A DNA stretch of 64,000 bases from Isoetes taiwanensis (taxonomy: Eukaryota; Streptophyta; Lycopodiopsida; Isoetales; Isoetaceae): NCBI GenBank assembly GCA_021234155.1, contig JAJEKV010000188.1, positions 404,452 to 468,451 on the forward strand. Direction: 5' to 3'. The notes beneath the pieces were generated by a model, which did not search any database, was not told where the DNA came from, and saw nothing but the letters and a program-made list of their open reading frames with translations. The translations under genes and the position numbers were made by a program. Shown piece after piece: positions 56,410 through 64,000 of this stretch (its first letter is position 1; each line of letters starts with the position of its first letter).

Positions 56410-56965
56410 TTTTGAGCTGCCTTTCTCGACTCACGAGTCGAGAAAGGGGCTCTGAGAGGCTCTTTCTCGACTCGCGAGTCGAGAAAGGGCCTCAGACCCA
56501 AAAACCCTTGAAATTGCCTTTTTAGATGCGGTCGCCTTTCGGGCTTCGCTGAGTCGAAAAGGCCCTCAAACCCTAGCGTTTTTAAGCTTTGAGCTGCCTT
56601 TTCTCGACTCAGCGAGTCAAGAAAGGCCTTCTCGACCCCTAAAACCTGTGTTTTTTTTTTCGACTCGCGCCTTTCGAGAAAGGCCTTCTACCCCTAAAAC
56701 CCGCGTTTTTTTGGCTTTGGTACGCCTTTCTCCGACTCATGAGTCGAGAAAGGCCTTCCACTTCCCTAAAACTGCGTTTTTGCTTTGAGCTGCCTTTCGA
56801 CTCCCGCGAAGTCGAAAAAGGCCTTCTGCGTTTTTAAACCCCTAAAACCCGCGTTTTTAACCGCTTCCTTTCTCGCTCTCGAGAAAGGCCTTCTGACCTG
56901 TGTTTTTCCCTCTGAGCTACCTTTCTCGACTCGCGAGTCGAGAAAGGCTCTCAGGCCTGTATTTT
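56410..56965. repeat. Palindrome cluster 2: tandem array of about nine 55-75 bp units
   Basis: Each unit has a palindrome (core CTCGACTCGCGAGTCGAG or a variant) followed by GGCC(T/C)TC, CCCTAAAACC(T/C)G and a T run with GCTTTGAGCT. Perfect or near-perfect palindromes lie at 56421-56446, 56462-56487, 56725-56752 and 56920-56947; the others carry point changes or small indels that usually keep part of the stem. No coding motif is present. Confidence 0.88.
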
Positions 56966-57049
56966 CCAAAAATGGCCCTAAGAATTGTGTTTTATTTTAT
57001 TTTTTTTGCCTGTAGCATCACTTGACTAACTTGATTTTGTCTTTTGCAG

Positions 57050-57315
57050 TCCTTATCTCAACCAGATAGTACATGCTTGGGAGCAATGAAAAGACTAGTT
57101 CATTGAAGAAAGGTGCCGAGAAGAGGGTGGTGACATCAGTTGGACATACAAGCACGTGGCCCATGAAGGAACTCCTCATACAAATTTCTATCGTCTGTAA
57201 GTTGCTCCGTGACTTGGAGAGAGCTCCACGCGCCCTTTGCACTAGGTGGTTCATGTGTGAAGAGCGTGTAATCATTGTGCCCATTCGACCACTATGGTCT
57301 CTTCACCCACTGTAA
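57050..57315 (+). pseudogene. Paralogue of the 39.6-40.0 kb terminal block
   Basis: After TTTTGCAG (57040-57048) a frame reads KTSSLKKGAEKRVVTSVGHT and ends RVIIVPIRPLWSLHPL with a stop at 57313. Its end matches ARPPWSLRPM at 39940-39970, and the sequence downstream (repeat R) is shared too. Both copies lie next to a TCGA palindrome cluster. The protein family is unknown. Confidence 0.45.
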
Positions 57316-57760
57316 TATATATTGTAATGAGCCCATTTATAAATATAAGGTATCTCAAAACTAGTATTTTTTGGTGATTAAGTAAACAATTTGCTTAATT
57401 TTTGTTGGAATTTGTGATCAAGAGTCTACCCACCCAAGAAAATAGAGCCAAAATATCCAACTAAGAATCCTTTTCAACTAGAACTTTGGTTTCAATCTGT
57501 AATGAAATTCCTATGTTTGAGTTGCATTGTTCTTGTTCTCGACTCGCTATCCAAGAAAACTGGAAGAAAGCTTGGATGCACACTAATAGACAAAAATTCC
57601 AATTATGGCCAGTTTTGGGGTCGGGGTGCTTCTTTTTATGTAAATTGACAGGGTTCCGAAAAAAATGGGAATGGAAAGAGTCCCACTTTAATTAAATACG
57701 ATTTCTTGGCTCCTCTAGTCAATTTAGGGAGCCAATAAAGTGGGCGGCAAGCAGATTGGA
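57290..57760 (+). repeat. Repeat R, copy 2 (uninterrupted reference copy)
   Basis: Contains CTTTGGTTTCAATCTGTAAT, GGGTTCCGAAAAAAATGGGA, CCCACTTTAATTAAATACGA, TTTCTTGGCTCCTCTAGTCA and GGGAGCC. Copies at 39.95-40.24 kb and, inverted and split, at 52.7/54.0 kb share these parts in the same order. Confidence 0.8.
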
Positions 57761-58085
57761 GTCATTGATGCAGAAACCCTTGCATCGAATCATGTTCCCA
57801 GACGAATTAAATTCACAGGCTTGCTTGCCAAAAGTCAGATGAATTTTCCTTTCTGAATCTGGCGAGCAACTCTGGTGACGAATTTCTTGGATAACTCTGA
57901 GACCGAACTTTCAATAATTTTGGATCGCCATAGCTTCTCACGCAGGAGCTAACGTCCAAAAATACCGTTCGTTTCTTTTTTTGTCCAACAATTTCCCAAT
58001 CAGAATCAGGCATGTACGTCTGGTGGCAAATTGAGTTTAATGGTGCAAATCGAGTTTAATGGCAAATCGAGTTTATTTTAGGATT

Positions 58086-59630
58086 TTAGCTCTTCCATGG
58101 TGTCCAGCAAATTTGCAGATGAAGATCCGGACGGATTTTGAAATGCCATTTTATAAGAAGGCTTTGTCCAGAAATATGACATGGAATAGCAACAAGAACT
58201 GAAGCATGAATGTGAGCGCAATCAAGAGCCCACGATACTTTATATAGGGGTCGATGTGGACGCGGAGGTAAGAACTGCAGATGGATTGGGACTGGGGCAA
58301 GAGCCAGCAAATCGGAATGATCTAGAGCACCAATCAATATGTGGGGTAATCGAGCCAAGGAAGACCCAAGACTACTAATGCATGCAGGCTAGCGATCCTA
58401 TAAGACGCTCCCTCGACCAAAATCCAAAAAGGGTGCAGTACATTCTGCTACTGCGTTCGAGGGAATCTCACGTCCATCAATCACACCGAAAAAGTTGGGG
58501 TGCTTAAAAGCGAATGCATTATTCATGACGCAAGCATTTGCATCACTATCAAGTTGCGCCAATGCATGTCCCGACCTCTGACTCCAACAATATAGAGATG
58601 AAAAACTCCTTACTGACCTTGTCGGAAGGAATAAACCCTTCAATATGTGGGGAAAATCTGAGGGATGGCAGCCAGTCGTCGAGAGACTCCAATTACTCGG
58701 ACCGGCCCCTGGAGTTTTTCGACTAATTTGGGCGCTTAACAAGATATTCACGAGTGATATGGCCAGCCCCACCACAATAGAGACAGAGATTAGCCTCTTT
58801 TCGATGCTGTGTCTCAGCTGCAAATAAGGGCTCTGGAACAACATGGTCAATCTGCATCGGCACCGGGCCATTTGATTTAGGGGGCGTAGACCGTGCAGAA
58901 GCTGCTATGATTACTGGAGCTTGCAGAATTAGGGAAATAGACTGATTCTGTCTTTCTTGCCTATGCGCAAAAAGATGATTATCACAACGAACCGCAAACC
59001 TGATAACTTCATCATCCAGAGCTCTGGGATTCTCCATGGTCAGCAACATATCCTTCACATCCTCGAGAGCCCTTTTCGGAAACAATCTCGAAGGGCTACA
59101 TCATCCCAAGCCATATCTATGGCAAGCGGCTGAAACTAAGAGGCATAAACTGAATCTAGACGAGAATATGGTCCGAGGTTTCCAATCTTGGTAACTGTTG
59201 TGCACTATCGATCGATGCCTCTAAAACATGACTCAAGTTCAGTATAGTGAATGCGGCAAAAATTCTGCAACTTAGATCCCCCCTCTTCAGTAAGGGAGCA
59301 AATCGGCTCAAAGCTAGCCCAAAAAGTAGAAAGCCAACTAGCTCGACCTGTTCACGATCCGTGGAATACCTATGCGGGTGAAGCCGAATAACCAGCTAAA
59401 TCTGATTCAAGAAAACCCGAAGCTTGGATCTAGTGCCATCAAATTTCTTCGACAAACTAATCTTAGGCTCTGATGGCCTTCTCCTAGAGCTAGAGGCTGA
59501 TTCATGAGATGCAATCCATTCTCTGAGCTCTTTATTGTTCAACTGCAACTGCTGACATAACTTGAACAAGCTATTGAACTTGCTGTAATGAGGTTGAAAC
59601 CTCCTCCATAGAGATGAAATTTCCAAATGT
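58086..59630 (-). mobile_element. Ty3/gypsy-type gag and protease relic
   Basis: Reading leftward: SEPKISLSKKFDGTRSKLRV and FLNQI (59396-59480), the usual entry of plant retrotransposon gag; then MLLTMENPRALDDEVIRFAV (58980-59050), and a zinc knuckle CLYCGGAGHITREY (58744-58785) in which the final Cys is replaced by Tyr. Downstream, the protease segment reads LAQLDSDANACVMNNAFAF (L-D-S-D where active enzymes have D-S-G), then VIDGREIPSNAV, and later LGLPWLDYPT (about 58345-58375). Reverse transcriptase was not found to the left. Multiple frame changes are present. Confidence 0.72.
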
Positions 59631-59894
59631 GAGCAAAAAAATGCTTAGGATCAGAGCAGACAAGAACCGTTAAGGGATTGCAGTTCAAATTGTCATGAGC
59701 CTACGCGAAAACAAGGAAAATACGCAAAGAACACGCAAAGAATACGAAAGAAATATACCAAGATCGACAAAGAATCTGATATATGATGAAGAAACAAGAA
59801 TACAATGCCCCGAAGGCAAGCAAGAACACAAGAGAGATGCCTAGAAGGCTCAAGAATAATGTTGAACCAGAATGGTTCAATAAAAAGGAGGCAC

Positions 59895-59906
59895 CTCTAT
59901 ATATCT
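59895..59906 (-). promoter_or_regulatory. TATA-like box upstream of the gag relic
   Basis: Minus strand TAGATATATAGAGG. It is followed by about 250 bp of leader before gag, so it could be the LTR promoter of the gypsy element. Confidence 0.35.
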
Positions 59907-60104
59907 AGGCCAACGATCAAGATCGTGCTACTCCAACGGACGAGATCGTGTCAAGTGTCGCCACATGCATGTGGGTTCTAGAATATTCTAAATATCATGC
60001 ACTAGCACCTCTAGTGATAACCAACGCACCAAAAGGGTGAATCCTTCATGAGCCCCAACCTCTACAAGGCTTTACCCCATACCCCAGGCACACAGACCAT
60101 ATCA

Positions 60105-60120
60105 ATTCCTCCCCTTCCTC
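60105..60120 (-). other. Polypurine tract of TRIM 2
   Basis: Minus strand GAGGAAGGGGAGGAAT ends exactly where the 3' LTR begins with TGATATGG. Confidence 0.8.
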
Positions 60121-60180
60121 GAGATGCTTGCCCTCAATCATGTGGTACACACCAATGTTACCACAAGGAATTGAGCCTTG

Positions 60181-60193
60181 GGCTCTGATACCA
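60181..60193 (-). other. Primer-binding site of TRIM 2
   Basis: Minus strand TGGTATCAGAGCC, perfect for plant initiator tRNA-Met, two bases inside the LTR. Confidence 0.88.
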
Positions 60194-60309
60194 AATGTTA
60201 TGCACTAGCACCTCTAGTGATAGCCAACGCACCAAAAGGGTGGATCCTTCATGAGCCCCAACCTCTACAAGGCATACCTCAGGCACACAGACCATATCAC
60301 GAGAACCTC

Positions 60310-61860
60310 TTGGAAATAACCCTATATATGAAGAAAACATGAGGGAATGTCTTTAACGTGTCAACAACGCACTTGACAAAGGTGCATGACTCGTAGCTAG
60401 AAGGTTGCGAGTTCATGGTACGAATACTGGTATGGTTGTCACAACATATCGCGTCGGGGCTGGCACTATATCTGACAAAGTTGTTGACAATACATGTGAC
60501 GTTCTCATTGCTATATGTGTCTAGACAAAAAATGGACACAAAAAGTGACACTAACTGATGCCTTCTCTTGTAGAGCATATGGCTTGCTTTGGAAGAGAAC
60601 GAGGTTGTCTAACTTTAAGGGAATGGATATATAGATGAGATTCTTTCTCCGTGGATGCAGAATAAAATTGTTAAGGCTTACAATTGTTCTTCTCTTGATC
60701 AAGAGAAGCAAGTACGGATTTGGTATATTTACCTTCAGATTCATATAGACAGGCGATTGTGAAGTTGGATCCATTTGTCTGCTGGGATTATAGTCTTCTC
60801 TGTGCATTTTGTTTATAGTCTTTCGATTGATGACTAAAACTTGTCGTCCTTCAAAAGAAAAACTTAAAGATAATCCATTAAGTCTTTTGCAATTAAATTG
60901 AGAGAATCCCACCTCTCATTTTAAATTTAAGTGACTAGTTTCAAGGTGATTACTATGACATTTACATTGTCAGACATGGAAAAGCAGTTATTTTTTTTGC
61001 ATGACATGAGTATAAAGTAAGCATATTTATAAGACAAGATAAATGCATTGTTATATTAGAGGGGGAGGCACATACCAGACACTATTAGTCCGTTGTCTGT
61101 AACAGAGATCTAATGAAGCGTAAAAGTTGCTAATAGCAAGATATTTATAGTAGTGGGGTTAGAGAAGGGATTTTTTTTTTTTTGGGGAGGGGAGGGGGGG
61201 AAGAAGAGAAACATTTTATGATAAGATAATCATTTACGAGTTTATAAAGTATACATATCAACTCATATATAATTCAGTTTGGTTTTCTGTTTGAGGCTAT
61301 TTTGTTTGATGTTATTTTCTTTGAGGCATTATGGTGGTGACACGTATATGCAAAAAAAAAAAAAAAAAAAAAAAAAACTTAAAAAAAAAAGGAATAAAAG
61401 CTAGGATTTCTTGCTCTCCAAGCAACTCCGGTAGACTATCCCAAGAAGGATGCGGGTCTGATCATATTTCTTGCCTTACAGGCCTGGGTTTAAGAGCCAA
61501 GCGGATTTCTCTTTCTTCCATTCCATGCCCTTATAGCTTGCCAGAGCCATACAAGACTGTTCCGACCACCCATCATACGCCAGCGAAATCAGCATCCCTG
61601 TTCTTCTATGCCCTGGGCCTCCTAAATCCGCAGCCCTTTTGTGTAAACCAGGTTTAAGCGTTAGTTCAAGCTTAGTTTCAGAGTTTAGTTTCGTTGGGCA
61701 TGGCAAATGTAAAGTTTACTTGGAGCTTAGCATTCTTCTCTCGGAGTTAAATTCGCTCCATATCTTTGTGGTTTTTTCCGATCAAAATGCCGCTTCCTGG
61801 CCCCAAATCCAGCAGTTTTTGCCTCAAATCCGATTCGCAAGAATAGTATAGACAGAGATA
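60310..61860. other. No gene recognised; poly(A) and poly(G) tracts
   Basis: Holds a T/G homopurine-type run (61170-61205) and a long A run (about 61352-61390). Open frames lack motifs. The last part (61690-61860) could be promoter or upstream coding sequence of the F-box pseudogene. Confidence 0.4.
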
Positions 61861-61865
61861 TGGAG

Positions 61866-62155
61866 GTTTGAAGCAGTGCAGAAATTGGGGAAGTTCGCCA
61901 GTGGAAGAAAATGACGATTTGCTTTTCAAAATTCTAGCTTTTTGGATGCAAAGAGTCTGGCTAGGGCGGCCTATGTAAATAATCGATGGAAAAAAGCTGT
62001 ATCTGATGAAAATTTATGGGAAGGCATTTGCACACAAAGCTGACCGGCCAATCCGTCTAATAACGGGCATAAACAGCTTAGAACTGTGGTTTTAGCTCTT
62101 AGAGGCTTCCGGAGGCTCTATGTCCTCTGCTTAAAGCCTTTTTCGAATTGAGATT
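61866..62155 (+). pseudogene. GID2/SLEEPY1-like F-box protein pseudogene
   Basis: GID2/SLY1 F-box proteins are SCF ubiquitin-ligase subunits that target DELLA repressors in gibberellin signalling. After a weak N-terminal part the frame reads EENDDLLFKILA, then (shifted by one) LDAKSLARAAYVNNRWKKAV, SDENLWEGICTQS, a TGA where the family has Trp (62041-62043), and QLRTVVLALRGFRRLYVLCL. D-A-K-T-L-A, D-E-x-L-W-E-x-I-C and Q-L-R-x-V-V-L-A-L-x-G-F-R-R-L are signatures I recall for this subfamily. The normal C-terminal extension is lost after KPFSN. One frameshift (about 61936-61943) and one nonsense codon make it dead. Confidence 0.8.
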
Positions 62156-62469
62156 TTTCTGAGAATAAACAGACGTGGAGTAAAGAGCAGATCTTCTCCG
62201 CCCCTTCTGGATGCGTCGACCTTCTCTGAACAAAATAGAGCAACCCAAGTCATTTTCGGCTTGCAGTTGAGCGATTTGAGAGTTAGACAAGTCATTGATC
62301 TCACCTTTTTAGTATGAGGCATTGTGCCCTAACATACAATTTTCTGCTTTTGCAGATACATCAATCAAATATGGCAACCCCCCTGAAATCAGTTCAATCA
62401 AATCCTCTTGGCATATGACAGGTGCGGTGGCATTATGGCAATGTGTATAGGATGAAAGAAGACACTTAG

Positions 62470-62862
62470 ATGGACACTAATAAGACTGCAGAGTGCTCTC
62501 AGATCATATGTGGATTTCCTTTTTCATTTTGGGCACTTCCAACCTCTATCATCTCATTGCCATGGCTAGGGTTGACAGTAGCTTTGGCACCTATGTTTGC
62601 ATATATTGCAATCCTATGGCAGCGGAAGTTGACCATTCATTGGATGAAAGCTGCAGCTAGAGCAAAAAAGAGAACCAGAGGCAAATTAAAGGTCCCCAAT
62701 ATAGCACATCTTTGGGTCCAAGAAACAACCAGTGGGTTGCGTCCTCGTGTCAGAACTTGCTGTGTCTGCATGGATAGTCTTGCTTTCCCCACACTTGGCA
62801 GTATTGGTAGACCAGCATTAGCATCTACAGCAGGCACACAGTATACAGTGCCTCTCATATAG
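62470..62862 (+). CDS. Diacylglycerol kinase (plant DGK1/2 type), N-terminal exon
   Basis: DGK phosphorylates diacylglycerol to phosphatidic acid at membranes. ATG 62470 opens 130 codons. Residues about 21-50 (WALPTSIISLPWLGLTVALA) form a membrane anchor. Then comes WQRKLTIHWMKAAARAKKR, a basic signature that I recall from the N-terminus of plant DGK1/2, KLKVPNIAHLWVQE, and the first C1-domain cysteines in CCVCMDSLAFPTLGS. The C1 domains continue in later exons in this family; the true exon end is probably a GT near 62810-62850, and the last residues of the open frame would then be intron. Downstream C1 and catalytic exons were not recognised to the window end, so the gene either continues beyond it through a long intron or is truncated. 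No disabling change is visible in this exon. Confidence 0.75.
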   Translation: MDTNKTAECSQIICGFPFSFWALPTSIISLPWLGLTVALAPMFAYIAILWQRKLTIHWMKAAARAKKRTRGKLKVPNIAHLWVQETTSGLRPRVRTCCVCMDSLAFPTLGSIGRPALASTAGTQYTVPLI

Positions 62863-62996
62863 TATGTTTTTTCCGAATCTGTTTGTCCACAGAGCAGCAA
62901 TAGTATTATTAATTATATCGCTACGCAAGGCAACAAAATGCAGGTTCAAATTATGCATGTTCTAGCATGTATAGATGAGTTGGGGAAGAGAAACGT

Positions 62997-63018
62997 TCGC
63001 GGCGGCCAGCCGCCGCGA
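62997..63018. repeat. GC-rich perfect hairpin
   Basis: TCGCGGCGGC, two bases, then GCCGCCGCGA, in an AT-rich setting. Weak pairing extends outward (GAGAAACG left, AGTTTCTT right). Confidence 0.9.
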
Positions 63019-63019
63019 T

Positions 63020-64000
63020 AAGTTTCTTGTATTATAAATTAGTATTACAATATAAATGATGATGTCAGTCATCATTTAACATTTGATTATATTTTGACAA
63101 AATACATCTTTCCATATACTAAGATTTCTTTCTCCATTTGAAGAAGCTAAATGGTAGATCAATGCATCATCATGAGACGGATTAGTTATACCAAAACTTT
63201 AGGACTAAGAGGGGTTTTCTATGAGCCACAAACCTCAAGATTTTCAGCTACATCAAAACTTAAAGTAGATTAGAACTATGAGCCACAAATGCCGTCTTCT
63301 TAAGACCAGACTACATGGATTCAGCTTTCTAACCTGAGTTCCAAGTGATCGATGAGCATTTTTCGACACTTAGGCATGCACCTAGTTCTGTCTTTTCTAC
63401 CAACAAAGTCATCTGCTACCATTGATCCTCTCCATCTTCTTCCTATTTTGGGCAAAGAAAAGCATTAGAGGTTGCAATTTTCATGAAGAAGATAGATAGA
63501 TAGATAGATAGTATTTTTGAAGAAGGGACCATAATATTGAAGCCAGATTTACCCCATCCACATAGGAAGGTTTGGAGGTGAGAACTCCTGCATGAGAAAC
63601 AACCCTAAATGTATATTTACCCCTATTTGATTGGAAGCTTCTCAAGTTTGCGAACCCTATGTTGTACTTAGCCAACATGTGAGGCGGAGTGTGGACTCTA
63701 TGGGCATGTAGCTAGAGTTACAGCTCATGTTCTTTATAAAGGTTAGGCCATGATCTCAAAACTTCCCCTTGATACGTCCATGAAAATGCATTGAATGAAC
63801 TTTAAAAGAGAGGTGGAAGAAGAGAGAGAAGCCCATAGAAGCAATAGCATACTATAAAACAAGAGCATTTTTTAGAGTCTGCTAATTACTATCTGACTAT
63901 ATATAAAATTATGCGAACCGGAAAAACTTTTGGAATTATCTATATTTTCCGGCTACGCTTTTCGGCGTGCACGTAGAAGCCATTTCGGAGCGTTTAAAGC
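63020..64000. other. No gene recognised; GATA microsatellite at 63491-63512
   Basis: AT-rich sequence that would be intron of the diacylglycerol kinase gene if that gene continues to the right. It contains a (GATA)n run. Confidence 0.45.

Larger units (their letters stand above)
59993..60299 (-). mobile_element. TRIM retrotransposon 2 (complete, 307 bp)
   Basis: On the minus strand the 5' LTR is 60196-60299 (104 bp, TGATATGG to CATAACA), then two bases and the primer-binding site TGGTATCAGAGCC (60181-60193), about 60 bp of internal sequence, a polypurine tract GAGGAAGGGGAGGAAT (60105-60120), and the 3' LTR (59993-60104, 112 bp). The LTRs differ by a few substitutions and an 8-bp indel (TTTACCCC). 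No coding capacity is present. The flanking 5 bp do not match (TCTAA against CGAGA). It is among the smallest LTR-bounded units one would expect for a TRIM. Confidence 0.85.

Noticed and set aside
56410-56965. CRISPR-like array of repeats and spacers
   Set aside because: Repeats are palindromic, variable and in a plant nuclear setting; spacers are related to each other and no cas gene is present.
61350-61392. Poly(A) run as the tail of a processed F-box pseudogene
   Set aside because: The F-box relic is on the plus strand and to the right of the run, so the tail would be at the wrong end.
62990-63030. Helitron 3' hairpin
   Set aside because: No CTRR-T follows the hairpin on either strand, and no Helitron 5' TC end was seen.

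Overview
The window is nuclear DNA of a land plant. It has spliced, intron-bearing genes, pentatricopeptide-repeat (PPR) pseudogenes, an ARF6/8-type auxin response factor relic, a GID2/SLEEPY1-like F-box relic, a plant-type diacylglycerol kinase exon, and plant LINE, Ty3/gypsy and TRIM elements. The style of the PPR E-domains and the decayed transposon proteins suggest a non-seed vascular plant, possibly a fern. That is inference from remembered sequence style; the species cannot be fixed from the sequence alone. No rRNA gene, convincing tRNA gene or CRISPR array is visible.

Intact-looking genes are few. They are: a single-exon NDUFAF6/squalene-phytoene-synthase-like gene (20219-21106, minus); a three-exon 92-aa mitochondrial-type membrane protein whose reading frame is exact across both introns (44650-45636, plus); the N-terminal exon of a plant diacylglycerol kinase at the right end (62470 onward, plus); and a lysine-rich coiled-coil ORF broken by one in-frame TGA (14980-15981, minus).

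Layout. 1-1.0 kb: ARF pseudogene. 2.15-7.97 kb: a candidate PIF/Harbinger-type element with matching terminal inverted repeats and flanking TAA, holding a PPR pseudogene and an ORF with a possible SANT/trihelix-like motif. 9.4-10.8 kb: relic of a transposase-like protein family. 11.4-14.6 kb: pyrimidine-rich, repeat-bearing, no gene. 15-19.7 kb: coiled-coil ORF, two LINE copies (one with a perfect 12-bp target-site duplication) and a second PPR pseudogene. 20-21.1 kb: NDUFAF6-like gene. 22-29 kb: mostly anonymous, with a decayed LTR-type element near 27.8-28.6 kb. 29.5-33.1 kb: two LINE-type relics. 34.8-40.2 kb: a long decayed gene or element with a VDGQH domain and an FCP1/NIF-like HAD phosphatase domain, interrupted by clusters of 20-30 bp palindromes. 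40.2-40.7 kb: a TRIM. 41.6-44.1 kb: a SINE-like sequence and a LINE. 47.9-49.9 kb: a duplicated segment within or next to an LTR. 50.6-52.1 kb: a second copy of the 42-44 kb LINE family, inverted. 52.8-54.0 kb: a foldback/TIR element that carries a decayed aspartic-protease gene fragment. 56.4-57.8 kb: a second palindrome array next to a paralogue of the 39.6-40.2 kb sequence. 58.1-60.3 kb: Ty3/gypsy gag-protease relic and a second TRIM. 61.9-62.2 kb: GID2-like F-box pseudogene. 62.5 kb: diacylglycerol kinase.

The most unusual feature is the abundance of short, near-perfect palindromes. One family has the core CTCGACTCGCGAGTCGAG (about 25 copies in three clusters). A second has the core GATTCGCTTAAGCGAATC and sits at matched positions in both arms of the foldback element. 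A third is a lone GC-rich hairpin at 63.0 kb. Some copies nest into larger foldbacks of 90-140 bp.
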